A DNA stretch of 64,000 bases from Pengzhenrongella frigida (GCF_004168625.1 NZ_SDWW01000001.1:1-64000); one strand, 5' to 3'. Positions 14,611 to 22,381 are shown, numbered from the stretch's first letter. Notes: generated by a model from the sequence alone, not told the origin. Numbers and translations: made by a program.

Positions 14611-15426
14611 TCAGCCGAGGGGCCACGCGACCTCCGTCCTCCAGCCGTCCGGGTCCGCGCGGTCGGGTCCGACCAGGTAGGCCTCACGCGGGTCGTCCCC
14701 GAGCCTGAGGTGGTGGTCCTCGACCCACTGCCCGATCGCCCGGTACGCCGTGCCGATCCGGTCGTACCGCCCCTGGTGCAACGTCGTCACGGCCCGCACC
14801 GGCGGCAGGAGGCGGGCGGTGACCGCGCGGGACCGGTCGACCGGGAGCCAGGCTCGAACCGGCAGCGCGAGCTCGGCGTCGACGTGGTCGGGATCGAAGC
14901 CCTCGCCGTGGTAGATCGTCATGGCCGGAGCAGCGAGCGCGCCGCCATTCCTGCTCACGTGCTGGCGAAGGAGAGTGAAGGCCGCCCCGGAGGCGGCCGG
15001 GAGCTCAGGCAGCGCACACCGGACGCGGGTCGAGATGAGGATCATCTCGGGCTTGTCCTCGATCGACAGCGTCCGTCCGGTGAGCGGGCCGAGATCGTCC
15101 AGGAGAGCGTCGAGCTCGATCAGCACCTCCTGCCGACGGGCCAGCTCGTCGGTGAGCCGACCCCGGTGCTCGACGAGCCTGGCGCGCACCGCAGCCGGGT
15201 CGCCGTCGCCGACGATGGCCCGGACCTGCTCCAGCGGCACGTCGAGAGCCCGGAGCGTCCTGATCGCGTGCGCGTCCGCAGCCTGCGTGGCGCTGTAGTA
15301 GCGGCGGTTCGTCGTGGCGTCGACGACGGCCGGTACCAGCAGTCCCTGGTCGTGGTACCGCCGCAAGGTGCGCACCGACAGTCGGCTGACCCGAGAGAAG
15401 TCCCCGATCGGGAGCATGCCGCGCAT
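14611..15426 (-). CDS. MerR-family regulator with GyrI-like effector domain
   Basis: 271 aa from the ATG at 15426 (an ATG at 15417 is also possible). Residues 4-70 are the MerR helix-turn-helix and wing (PIGDFSRVSRLSVRTLRRYHD, then NRRYYSATQA), followed by a coiled dimerisation helix (about 85-120). Residues 130-270 are a GyrI/BmrR-type small-molecule-binding domain (YHGEGFDPDHVDAELALPV, TLHQGRYDRIGTAYRAI, EAYLVGP). It is divergent from the BtrH-like gene, and a MerR-type operator (15482-15500) lies between them. The expected role is ligand-triggered activation of that gene. Confidence 0.88.
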   Translation of the reverse strand: MRGMLPIGDFSRVSRLSVRTLRRYHDQGLLVPAVVDATTNRRYYSATQAADAHAIRTLRALDVPLEQVRAIVGDGDPAAVRARLVEHRGRLTDELARRQEVLIELDALLDDLGPLTGRTLSIEDKPEMILISTRVRCALPELPAASGAAFTLLRQHVSRNGGALAAPAMTIYHGEGFDPDHVDAELALPVRAWLPVDRSRAVTARLLPPVRAVTTLHQGRYDRIGTAYRAIGQWVEDHHLRLGDDPREAYLVGPDRADPDGWRTEVAWPLG

Positions 15427-15477
15427 CTGCCAAGAGTAGGTGCGCGGCAGACCCGTCGGTGGGCCGACAGACCGGGG

Positions 15478-15508
15478 TTGTACCTCTCCCTGCGGGAGGT
15501 CGGATGCT
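15478..15508 (+). promoter_or_regulatory. MerR-type promoter/operator with 19-bp spacer, leaderless transcript predicted
   Basis: -35 TTGTAC (15478-15483) and -10 GATGCT (15503-15508) are separated by 19 bp, the overlong spacing MerR regulators correct by DNA distortion. The dyad ACCTCTCCCTGCGGGAGGT (15482-15500) fills the spacer. The predicted transcription start falls at about 15515, which is the A of the ATG of the downstream gene. Confidence 0.65.
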
Positions 15509-15514
15509 GGGTCC

Positions 15515-16600
15515 ATGACCGATCAGTCCGACCATCCTGCACACGGGGTCGCCAGCTCCCGCCTCTCCCCGTCGGTGGAGCCGTTCGCCGGCTTTCGCTC
15601 GTTTCGGACCCACCATTGCGTGACGGGTTCGATGCGCCACATGTACCAGCTCATGGGGCGTGACATGAGTGAGGAGCTGCTGCTCGGGCTCGGGGCCGGC
15701 GTCGGCTTCATCTACTGGCAGCGCACGGGCCAGCTGCCCTTTCTCGGCGGCAGGGCCAACACTGGACGCCCGAAGGAGGAAGGCCTCGAGCCACTGGCCG
15801 GGCGGCGCACCGGAGTAGTCGTCACCCGACACGCCACATCCAGTGCCCGCACGGCGCAGTCCGCGCTGGTCGCGGACCTGTCGGTCGGCACGCCGGCGAT
15901 GCTGCAGGTGGACATGGGCCTGCTGCCCTACTTCGACTTCCCCGTCGAGTACCACTTCGGCGGACACGTGGTCGCGGTGGTCGGGTATGACGAGCCGGGG
16001 CGCACGGTGCTGGTGTGCGACCGCGACACCACGCTGCATCCCGTCTCGCTGGAGTCCTTGGCCGCCGCCCGTGGTTCGCGATTCCAGCCGTTCCCGCCGA
16101 AGCATGCGTCGTGGACGTTCGACTTCACCCACCAACGGGCGCCGCGGCCCGACGAGGTCTGGGAGGCGATCAGCGAGGGCGCCAAGGCCATGCTGGAACC
16201 ACCGATCAGCAACCTCGGCATCCGTGGCATCCGCAAGACCGCCGCGATGCTGCCCCGGTGGCCGTCCCTGCTGGGTGTCGAGCTTCTGCCGGACGCCTGC
16301 TTCAACAGCTACCTCATGATCGACGCGATCGGCGGGACCGGTGGTGGCCTGTTCCGCACCATGTACGCCCAGTTCCTCGACGAGGCGGCAGCGATCACGG
16401 GCGACCCCGCACTGCCCGCGCTCGCCGCCGAGTTCCGCGTGGCGGGCGACCGGTGGCAGGAGGTGGCCGACCTGTTCCGCACGGCGCACCGGTCGACGGA
16501 TCCCGCCGGGCCCCTCTCCGAGATCCCACGGCTGCTGCGTTCGATCGCCGACCTCGAAGAGGCCGCCTGGGCAGACCTTCGTGCCCTCGGCCGGGCGTGA
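15515..16600 (+). CDS. BtrH N-terminal domain / DUF4872 protein
   Basis: 361 aa. Residues 20-160 match the BtrH N-terminal domain: THHCVTGSMRHMYQL with a probable nucleophilic Cys, LLLGLGAGVGFIYW, and HFGGHVVAVVGYD, which carries the likely His. This is a papain-like fold; BtrH itself is an acyl-transferase in butirosin biosynthesis. The C-terminal half is DUF4872 (EPPISNLGIRGIRKTA, then FRVAGDRWQEVADLF). The actual acyl substrate is unknown and no biosynthetic genes are nearby. The ATG coincides with the transcription start predicted from the MerR-type promoter, so it is probably read as a leaderless message. Confidence 0.8.
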   Translation: MTDQSDHPAHGVASSRLSPSVEPFAGFRSFRTHHCVTGSMRHMYQLMGRDMSEELLLGLGAGVGFIYWQRTGQLPFLGGRANTGRPKEEGLEPLAGRRTGVVVTRHATSSARTAQSALVADLSVGTPAMLQVDMGLLPYFDFPVEYHFGGHVVAVVGYDEPGRTVLVCDRDTTLHPVSLESLAAARGSRFQPFPPKHASWTFDFTHQRAPRPDEVWEAISEGAKAMLEPPISNLGIRGIRKTAAMLPRWPSLLGVELLPDACFNSYLMIDAIGGTGGGLFRTMYAQFLDEAAAITGDPALPALAAEFRVAGDRWQEVADLFRTAHRSTDPAGPLSEIPRLLRSIADLEEAAWADLRALGRA

Positions 16601-16660
16601 AGGCGAGCATTCCGGCCGAGGATGCAGCGCTGCCGGGCGAGGGCGGCGTCGTCGGGGAAG

Positions 16661-16749
16661 GTCAGCGCTGCCGGGCGAGGGCGGCGCCGCCCGGCGAGGT
16701 CAGCGCTGCCGGGAAAGTCAGCGCTGCCGGGAAGGTCAGCGCTGCCGGG
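16661..16749. repeat. 18-bp repeats downstream of and crossing the stress-protein stop codon
   Basis: GTCAGCGCTGCCGGG occurs at 16661-16675, 16699-16713, 16717-16731 and 16735-16749; the last three are 18 bp apart, and a related copy sits near 16622. The stop of the minus-strand gene (TCA, 16736-16738) is inside the last copy, so each copy carries a stop codon preceded by the same CGGCAGCGC codons. Confidence 0.85.
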
Positions 16750-17443
16750 CGAGGTTCGAGACGGTCCGCGGCGGCCAGGCCGAGCAGGCGACCCACGCGT
16801 TGATCGCGTCCGCACTGAGCTCGGGGCACGCGATCCCCACGTGCCAGGCGTCGTCGAGCGCCTCGGGGGTCGTGGCACCGTCGGCGCGGCCGCCCGAGCG
16901 CTCCAGCTCACCCTGCAGGGCGAGCCGGTAGGCGAACCGCAGCTCGCCGGACTGGGACCGCGTGCCCGAGACGGTGATGATGTGGCACCGCAGCGCACCG
17001 GACCGCACGGGCCTGCCCGCGTCGACGACCTCGGCGGACCGTCCCATCGACGCGACCAGGATCTCGGCGTGCGCCAGCTCCGGCCGCAGGAGGTCGCTCG
17101 TCGCCCACGGGATGCTGACCGCTGTCGCGTCCACGGTCGGCACGAGCCGCGCGACCGTCATCGCGCCACGCAGGTACTCCCGCGCGAAGGCCTCGAAGAG
17201 CGGCGTCGGTGCCTCGTCGAGGGCGCCGTACAGGTGCACCAGGCGCAGGTCTCGCCGGCGGGCAAGGCAGGACCCCAGGGCGACGTCGACCACTTCCGCG
17301 TCGTCGGCTCCCCCGTCCAGGACGGCCACGACCACCTTGCGGGCCCGGACCCGACGCGGCCGCAAACGCCCGAGCGCCGTCGGTGTCCCGGTCTCGAACC
17401 GGACCGACCCGGGACGGCGCTTGGTCGCGGTGATTGCAGTCAT
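16736..17443 (-). CDS. Universal stress protein-like protein
   Basis: 235 aa from the ATG at 17443. After a basic N-terminus, RARKVVVAVLDGGADDAEVV and ALGSCLARRRDLRLVHLYG give a UspA-like strand-loop-helix start, but the usual ATP-binding GxxGHG(S/T) end is not evident, so it may not bind nucleotide. In mycobacteria, usp genes are among the main DosR targets. Here a DevR-type box lies 38-51 bp upstream of the start, and the DevS-like kinase gene follows upstream on the same strand. Its C-terminus is fixed by the repeat array that contains its stop codon. Confidence 0.55.
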   Translation of the reverse strand: MTAITATKRRPGSVRFETGTPTALGRLRPRRVRARKVVVAVLDGGADDAEVVDVALGSCLARRRDLRLVHLYGALDEAPTPLFEAFAREYLRGAMTVARLVPTVDATAVSIPWATSDLLRPELAHAEILVASMGRSAEVVDAGRPVRSGALRCHIITVSGTRSQSGELRFAYRLALQGELERSGGRADGATTPEALDDAWHVGIACPELSADAINAWVACSAWPPRTVSNLARQR

Positions 17444-17480
17444 TTGCCCAGTAAACGGCGGTCTCTTAAAGGGTGCAAGA

Positions 17481-17494
17481 GGGACGAAAGTCCT
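17481..17494 (-). promoter_or_regulatory. DevR/DosR-type box upstream of the stress protein gene
   Basis: Plus strand GGGACGAAAGTCCT; the other strand reads AGGACTTTCGTCCC, which fits the DosR consensus GGGACTTNNGNCCC at all but the first base. It is centred about 45 bp upstream of the gene start, in the 79-bp gap between the kinase stop and the stress-protein start. Confidence 0.55.
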
Positions 17495-17522
17495 AGCAAT
17501 GCCGGCTCGCACCGGCACGCGC

Positions 17523-19121
17523 TCACTGGGGCGTCGGACCACCGAGCGGCACCCGCCAGGTGAGAACGGTCCCACCACGAGGGGCAGCCTCGAGGCGGAG
17601 CGAGCCCCCGGACCGCACGGCCCGGGCCTCCATGTTGGCCAGCCCGCTGCGCCGGACCACCTCGCTCGGCAGACCGATGCCGTCGTCCTGGATCTCCACG
17701 ACGAGCTCGTCGCCGACGCTGATCCGCACGATCGCCGAGGTGGCATGAGCGTGCCGCGCCGTGTTGGCGAGCGCCTCGCGCACAACCGCCACGGCGTCTT
17801 CGCCGAGGTCGCGCGGGACGACCGCCGTGACGCCGTCGGTGCGCAGCCGGGGCAGGAAGCCGAGCGGGACGCGCGCCTGGACGACCTCGGCGTCGATCTG
17901 GTGGCGGAACCCGAGGCCGTCCGAGCTCGACCTCCCGAGCCGGAAGATCGCCGAACGGATGTCCTTGATGGTCTCGTCGAGCTCGTCGACGGCGACGTCC
18001 AGCCGCCGGGCGACGTCGGCCCGCACGTCGTCCTGCGCGATGGCCTGCACCGACAGCCCGATGGCGAACAGGCGCTGGATCACCATGTCGTGCAGGTCCC
18101 GGGCGATCCGCTCCCGCTCCTCCAGCACCGCCAGGCGCGCACGGTCGGCCTGCGCGGCGGCCACGTCGAGCGCCAGCGCGAGCTTCTCCGCGAAGCCCGC
18201 CACCATCGCGAGCTCGACCAGCGGGCTCGTGGCCGCCCCGTCGTACGGCCACCCGAGCAGCAGGGCGCCGATCCATCGGTCACCGCTGCGCAGGGGGACG
18301 GCGAGCAGCCAGGTCGGTCCCGGCCGGTCGAGCGCCGCGCCGTCACCGATCGCCAGCACCGGCTCCGCTCCGCGCAGCGCCACGCCGGGGCCGTCCTCCG
18401 GCAGGTCGGCGGCGTGCGTGTACAGCGCGCCGATCGTCGCCCCGGTGATGTCCCTGGCCCAGGCGACGACGGCCTCCACCGCCCGGTCGAGGGGGAGCTC
18501 GCCGGTGAGCGCCGCGGTGCTGGCTGCGGCCGCCTCCAACCAGCGCTCGTGCTGCCGCGCGAGCCGGTAGGTGCGCGCGTGGTCGACGGCGACCCCGGCG
18601 GCAGCGGCGAGCGCGATGACGGTCTCCTCGTCGCCGGGCGTGAAGTCGAGCACGACGCCGTCGGCCCCTTGCTTGTCGGTGAGGTAGAGGTTGGCGTAGA
18701 CCTCGCCCGAGGCTCGCACGGGCAGCCCGAGGAACGAGCGCATCCTCGGGTGGTGCGGCGGGAAGCCGACGGCGGCCGGGTGCGTCGCCAGGTCGTGCAG
18801 GCGCAAAGCGTGCGGGACGTCCACGAGGTGACCGAGGAGCCCGTGGCCGCGGGGCAGCGCACCGATCGCCTGCCGGGTCGGGGGGTCGATGCCGCGGCTG
18901 ACGAACTCGCGCAGGGCCCCGTTCTCCCCGAGGACCCCGATCGCGCCGTAGCGCGCACCGGTCAGCTGGCACGCGGCGGTGACCAGCCGTTCCAGCACGA
19001 TCGCGAGGTCGAGCTCCGAGGAGACCGAGACGATGGCCTCCATGAGGGCGCGCAACCGCGCATCACCGAGCGACTCGGGGGGCGTCGACCGGGGCTGACC
19101 GGGCTCCATTCCTCCGAGCAT
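17523..19121 (-). CDS. devS: DevS/DosS-like two-GAF sensor histidine kinase
   Basis: 532 aa. Two GAF domains (about 40-185 and 200-325) precede the dimerisation and phosphoacceptor helix ERERIARDLHDMVIQRLF with His344, which closely matches DosS/DosT. The HATPase domain ends the protein (ALANTARHAHAT N-box, QDDGIGLP, GLANMEARA). No membrane segments are seen, as in DosS. In mycobacteria the first GAF binds haem and senses O2/NO/CO; whether this one does cannot be decided by eye. It is divergent from the response regulator gene with only 73 bp between, an unusual arrangement since devR-devS is normally one operon. Confidence 0.82.
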   Translation of the reverse strand: MLGGMEPGQPRSTPPESLGDARLRALMEAIVSVSSELDLAIVLERLVTAACQLTGARYGAIGVLGENGALREFVSRGIDPPTRQAIGALPRGHGLLGHLVDVPHALRLHDLATHPAAVGFPPHHPRMRSFLGLPVRASGEVYANLYLTDKQGADGVVLDFTPGDEETVIALAAAAGVAVDHARTYRLARQHERWLEAAAASTAALTGELPLDRAVEAVVAWARDITGATIGALYTHAADLPEDGPGVALRGAEPVLAIGDGAALDRPGPTWLLAVPLRSGDRWIGALLLGWPYDGAATSPLVELAMVAGFAEKLALALDVAAAQADRARLAVLEERERIARDLHDMVIQRLFAIGLSVQAIAQDDVRADVARRLDVAVDELDETIKDIRSAIFRLGRSSSDGLGFRHQIDAEVVQARVPLGFLPRLRTDGVTAVVPRDLGEDAVAVVREALANTARHAHATSAIVRISVGDELVVEIQDDGIGLPSEVVRRSGLANMEARAVRSGGSLRLEAAPRGGTVLTWRVPLGGPTPQ

Positions 19122-19194
19122 AGGGTCCGCAGGGCCGGCCAGTGGTGACCTTCGACTCTGCCTGGGTGGGCCATTTCGGAGCCACCATCAAGCG

Positions 19195-19917
19195 ATGAGC
19201 ACCGTTCGGGTCTTCATCCTCGATGACCAGGAGGTCGTGCGCACGGGGTTGAAGCAACTCATCGAGCGGGCCGAGGGGCTCGAGCTGGCCGGGGAGGCCG
19301 GCACCGCGGCCGAGGCGGTCGCCCTGATCCCCGCCCACCGGCCCGACGTCGCGATCCTGGACGCGCAGCTCCCGGACGGTTCGGGGATCGAGGTGTGCCG
19401 GCAGGTCCGGTCGCTCGATCCGGGGATCCGGGCCCTGATCCTCACGTCGTACGACGACGACGACGCCGTCCTCGCCGCGGTCCTGGCCGGCGCCGCGGGC
19501 TACGTGCTCAAGGACATCCGCAATCTCGACCTCGTGGCGCGCATCCGCGCGGTGGCCGCGGGCCGGGCCGTGATCGATCCCGACACCGTCGCCCAGGCGC
19601 AGGCTCAGCTCCGCAGCGGTCGCGGCACGCTGCGCGGGATGACCCTGACCCCCGACGAGCGGCGGGTCCTGCGGCTGATCGCCGACGGTCGGACCGATCG
19701 CGAGATCGCGGCGCGGCTCACGCTGAGCGGCGCGGCGGTGCGCGGCCACGTCGCGAACGTGCTCGACAAGCTGGGCACCACGCGGGGCAGGTACGGCATC
19801 GACGGCACTCCCGCAACGACCAGCACGGCCGGCATTGGCGGCCCGACCGGCACTCCCGCCACTCCCGCCACTCCCGCCACTCCCGCCACGGACGAGACCG
19901 TCGAGCGGGCGCGCTAG
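19195..19917 (+). CDS. devR: DevR/NarL-type response regulator
   Basis: 240 aa. The receiver domain is very DevR-like: FILDDQEVVR, AILDAQLPDGSGIEVCR (phosphoacceptor Asp56), LILTSYDDDDAVLAAVLAGA, YVLKDI. A LuxR-type helix-turn-helix covers about 150-200 (LTPDERRVLRLIADGRTDREIA). The recognition helix is SGAAVRGHVANVL, so the Lys/Lys/Asn contacts of mycobacterial DevR (in EKTVKNYV) are replaced by Ala, Arg and Gly; DNA specificity may be altered. The last 40 residues are an unrelated Thr/Pro/Ala tail made of 9-bp repeats. It is the likely partner of the divergent DevS-like kinase. Confidence 0.82.
   Translation: MSTVRVFILDDQEVVRTGLKQLIERAEGLELAGEAGTAAEAVALIPAHRPDVAILDAQLPDGSGIEVCRQVRSLDPGIRALILTSYDDDDAVLAAVLAGAAGYVLKDIRNLDLVARIRAVAAGRAVIDPDTVAQAQAQLRSGRGTLRGMTLTPDERRVLRLIADGRTDREIAARLTLSGAAVRGHVANVLDKLGTTRGRYGIDGTPATTSTAGIGGPTGTPATPATPATPATDETVERAR
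19852..19887. repeat. Four perfect 9-bp units at the response regulator C-terminus
   Basis: ACTCCCGCC repeated four times encodes TPA-TPA-TPA-TPA, ten codons before the stop. It adds a flexible tail to an otherwise standard response regulator. Confidence 0.9.
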
Positions 19918-21056
19918 CCGGCCGCGTGCGGGTACGCCGGTCCGCGGTGCTGGAACGACAGGATGTGCGGGTTCTGGATCACCCCGGCGCGGATCTCCAC
20001 CGCACGCCGCATCGTCTCGTCGTCGTCCCACACCGCGGGGCCGGCGAGGGCCGAGCCGAGGTACGGGAGCAGCGCCTCGCTGATCTCCCAGCTGGCGGAG
20101 TCCCACAGGTAGGACGGGCTGTGATCCACCGCGTAGTAGTGCAGGTCCCGGCCGAGGTCGACCGTCGGCTGCTCGAACGTCGTGGCGTGCGCCCAGCTGA
20201 AGCCCATCCCGTCGTCGCAGGAGACGTCGATGATCAGGCTGCCCGGCGCGAACGCGTCCAGGTCCCCGGTGTCGAGGAAGATCAGCGGTGCATCCGTGTC
20301 CTGCAGCACGCAGTTGACGACGATGTCGTGCTCCGCGAGGAACTGGGACACCGGGACGAGCCCCGCGTCGGTGAAGGCGCGACCACGCTCAGGCCGCACG
20401 TCGTCCCGCTCGAAGTGCACGATCCGGGCCGAGTGGATCGGCGCGCCCACCGCGGTCACGCCGCGATGGGTGAGCACGTCGACGTCGTGCACGCCATGGG
20501 CGTTCAGCGCGGTCACCGCGCCGCGGGCGGTCGCGCCGAACCCGATCACGACCGCGCGCAGCCGGCGCCCGTAGTCCCCCGTCGATCCGATGGCCGCGAG
20601 CGCGTGCAGCACGGAGCAGTAGCCGGCGAGCTCGTTGTTCTTGTGGAACACGTGCAGGTTGAACGAGCCGTCGTCCGTCCAGTAGTTCATGGCCTCGAAG
20701 GCGATCAGGGTGAGCCGCTTGTCGATCGCGAGCTGGGTGAGCGCCGTGTCCTGCACGCAGTGCGGCCAGCCCCACAGGGTCTGCCCGTCGCGGAGCTCGG
20801 CGATGTCGCTCAGCAGGGGCTTCGCGAGCACGACGACGTCGCACCGCGCGATGAGCTCCGCCCGCGGGAGCAGCCCCGCGACCAGCGGCACCAGCTGCTC
20901 GTCCGGTACCCCGAAGCTCTCCCCGTACCCGCGCTCGAGGAACAGGCGCGCGCGCACGTCCGGCGCGATCCGGTCCAGGTGACGTGGGTGGATCGGCAGC
21001 CGGCGTTCGTCGGCCTTGCGCGAGCGCGAGAGGACTCCGAGGCTTCGTTGCTCCAC
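19914..21056 (-). CDS. N5-(carboxyethyl)ornithine synthase-like dehydrogenase (alanine dehydrogenase/PNT superfamily)
   Basis: 380 aa from the GTG at 21056, which has AAGGTG seven bases upstream; longer frames start inside the promoter. The N-terminal domain begins LGVLSRSRKADERRLPIHP with the FLERGYGESFGVPDEQL segment typical of alanine dehydrogenase-type folds. The nucleotide-binding domain has VVIGFGATARGAVTALNAHG. Overall similarity is best to lactococcal CeoS, which condenses pyruvate with ornithine or lysine using NADPH. The exact substrate is not certain; saccharopine- or opine-type dehydrogenases are the alternatives. The 3' end meets the response regulator gene with a 4-bp overlap. 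Confidence 0.62.
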   Translation of the reverse strand: MEQRSLGVLSRSRKADERRLPIHPRHLDRIAPDVRARLFLERGYGESFGVPDEQLVPLVAGLLPRAELIARCDVVVLAKPLLSDIAELRDGQTLWGWPHCVQDTALTQLAIDKRLTLIAFEAMNYWTDDGSFNLHVFHKNNELAGYCSVLHALAAIGSTGDYGRRLRAVVIGFGATARGAVTALNAHGVHDVDVLTHRGVTAVGAPIHSARIVHFERDDVRPERGRAFTDAGLVPVSQFLAEHDIVVNCVLQDTDAPLIFLDTGDLDAFAPGSLIIDVSCDDGMGFSWAHATTFEQPTVDLGRDLHYYAVDHSPSYLWDSASWEISEALLPYLGSALAGPAVWDDDETMRRAVEIRAGVIQNPHILSFQHRGPAYPHAAG

Positions 21057-21159
21057 AGGTAGCACCTTACGTTTGGGCGCGCGGTTTCGTCGGTGAAATA
21101 CCGGCCCAGCCCTTCGGACCCTACTCCCCCCGTTCAACCACCAGTTCAGGTGTCGAACT

Positions 21160-21197
21160 AAACCGGTTTGACAACCACGGCTCAGAGGGCGTCTACT
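21160..21197 (+). promoter_or_regulatory. LacI-type operator overlapping the -35 of the regulator promoter
   Basis: The 10-bp palindrome AAACCGGTTT (21160-21169) overlaps a consensus -35 TTGACA (21168-21173); a -10 TCTACT follows at 21192-21197 (18-bp spacer). CCGG-centred palindromes are the classic LacI-family operator, so the regulator encoded at 21264 probably represses itself here. Confidence 0.65.
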
Positions 21198-21224
21198 GAA
21201 GTCAGCAACGTCGCTGGAGGTGAA

Positions 21225-21260
21225 ATGCCTGCATCGACCGGGACCTCGCTAAGGACATAG
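21225..21260 (+). CDS. Possible 11-codon leader peptide before the LacI regulator
   Basis: ATG CCT GCA ... TAG encodes MPASTGTSLRT. It has a strong ribosome binding site (GGAGGTG, 7 bases upstream) and its stop is 3 bases before the regulator ATG at 21264, whose own ribosome binding site is weak. This would couple translation of the regulator to that of the leader. Alternatively the ribosome binding site serves the regulator through reinitiation only. Too short for any family match. Confidence 0.4.
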   Translation: MPASTGTSLRT

Positions 21261-21263
21261 GCG

Positions 21264-22331
21264 ATGCCAGAAATCATCGAGCCCGTCACACAAAAACAAG
21301 CCCGCCCCACGATCAATGACGTGGCCACTCTCGCCGGCACGTCGAAGGCGACCGTATCTTTTGTCATGAATGGCCGGCACAATGTCGCCGCCGCCACCCG
21401 TGACCGCGTTCTCGCCGCAGCGGCCGAGCTCGGCTGGACCCCCAGCCAGCAGGCCAGGTCGCTGTCGAACTCCCGGGCCTACGCGATCGGGCTCGTCTTC
21501 GCCCGCCCGCCGGAGACCCTCGGGTCCGACGCCTTCTTCGCCCGATTCATCGCCGGTGTCGAGTCCGCGCTCGCCGACGCCGACCAGTCCCTGCTGCTCC
21601 GGTTCGTCGCCGACCCGGCGGCGGAGCAGGACGCGTACGGCAAGCTGCGCACGCACGGCCGGGTGGACGGGGTGGTGCTCACCGACGTGCGCCACCACGA
21701 CTCCCGGATCGCCTTCCTCGCGGACCTCGGCCTCCCGGCCGTCACCCTCAACCGCACCGACGCCCCCTCGCCGTTCCCCGCCGTCAGCCTCGACGACGAG
21801 CGCGGGACACGGGACGCCGTCGACTACCTCGTCGGGCTCGGGCACCGCCGCATCGCGTACGTCGGCGGACCCGAGATCTACCTGCACTCGACCCGGCGCC
21901 GCCTGGCGTGGCAGGGGGCGCTCGAGACGCACGGCCTCGCGGCGCACGTCTGCATCGAGACCGACTTCTCGGCGTCGAGCGGAGCGCGGGCCGTGCACGA
22001 GGTCCTCGCGCTCCCCCGCCACCAGCAGCCGACGGCGATCATCTACGCCAACGACTCGATGGCGATCGCCGGCGTCGTGGCGGCCCGCCAGGCGGGGCTC
22101 CGGGTCCCCCAGGACCTGTCGATCGTCGGCTTCGACGACGCCGAGCTGTCCGCCCACATCAACCCGCCACTGACCACGATCCGCTCCGACTCCTACGGGT
22201 GGGGCCGCACCGCGGCCGAAGTCCTCCTGCAGTTCCTGCACACCGGCGACAAGCCACCCGAGCGGATGCTCCCGCCCGCCGAGCTCGTGATCCGGCAGTC
22301 CGCCGGGCCTTGCCTCGGGGGTGACGACTGA
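21264..22331 (+). CDS. LacI-family transcriptional regulator
   Basis: 355 aa. The N-terminal helix-turn-helix TINDVATLAGTSKATVSFVMNG is complete, followed by the hinge (QQARSLSNSRAYAIG). Residues 70-350 form the periplasmic-binding-protein-like sugar-sensing domain (DGVVLTDVR, ISLDDERG-type segment at AVSLDDERGTRDAVDYL, AIIYANDSMAIAGV, SIVGFDDAELSAHINPPLTTI). It precedes the mannoside ABC transporter in the same direction and is the probable local repressor. The effector is presumably a mannose-containing oligosaccharide. Confidence 0.92.
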   Translation: MPEIIEPVTQKQARPTINDVATLAGTSKATVSFVMNGRHNVAAATRDRVLAAAAELGWTPSQQARSLSNSRAYAIGLVFARPPETLGSDAFFARFIAGVESALADADQSLLLRFVADPAAEQDAYGKLRTHGRVDGVVLTDVRHHDSRIAFLADLGLPAVTLNRTDAPSPFPAVSLDDERGTRDAVDYLVGLGHRRIAYVGGPEIYLHSTRRRLAWQGALETHGLAAHVCIETDFSASSGARAVHEVLALPRHQQPTAIIYANDSMAIAGVVAARQAGLRVPQDLSIVGFDDAELSAHINPPLTTIRSDSYGWGRTAAEVLLQFLHTGDKPPERMLPPAELVIRQSAGPCLGGDD

Positions 22332-22381
22332 CCGGACGGCACCACCGCGCAGCCTCTCCTCGGCCACGCGTCTCGCTCTGA

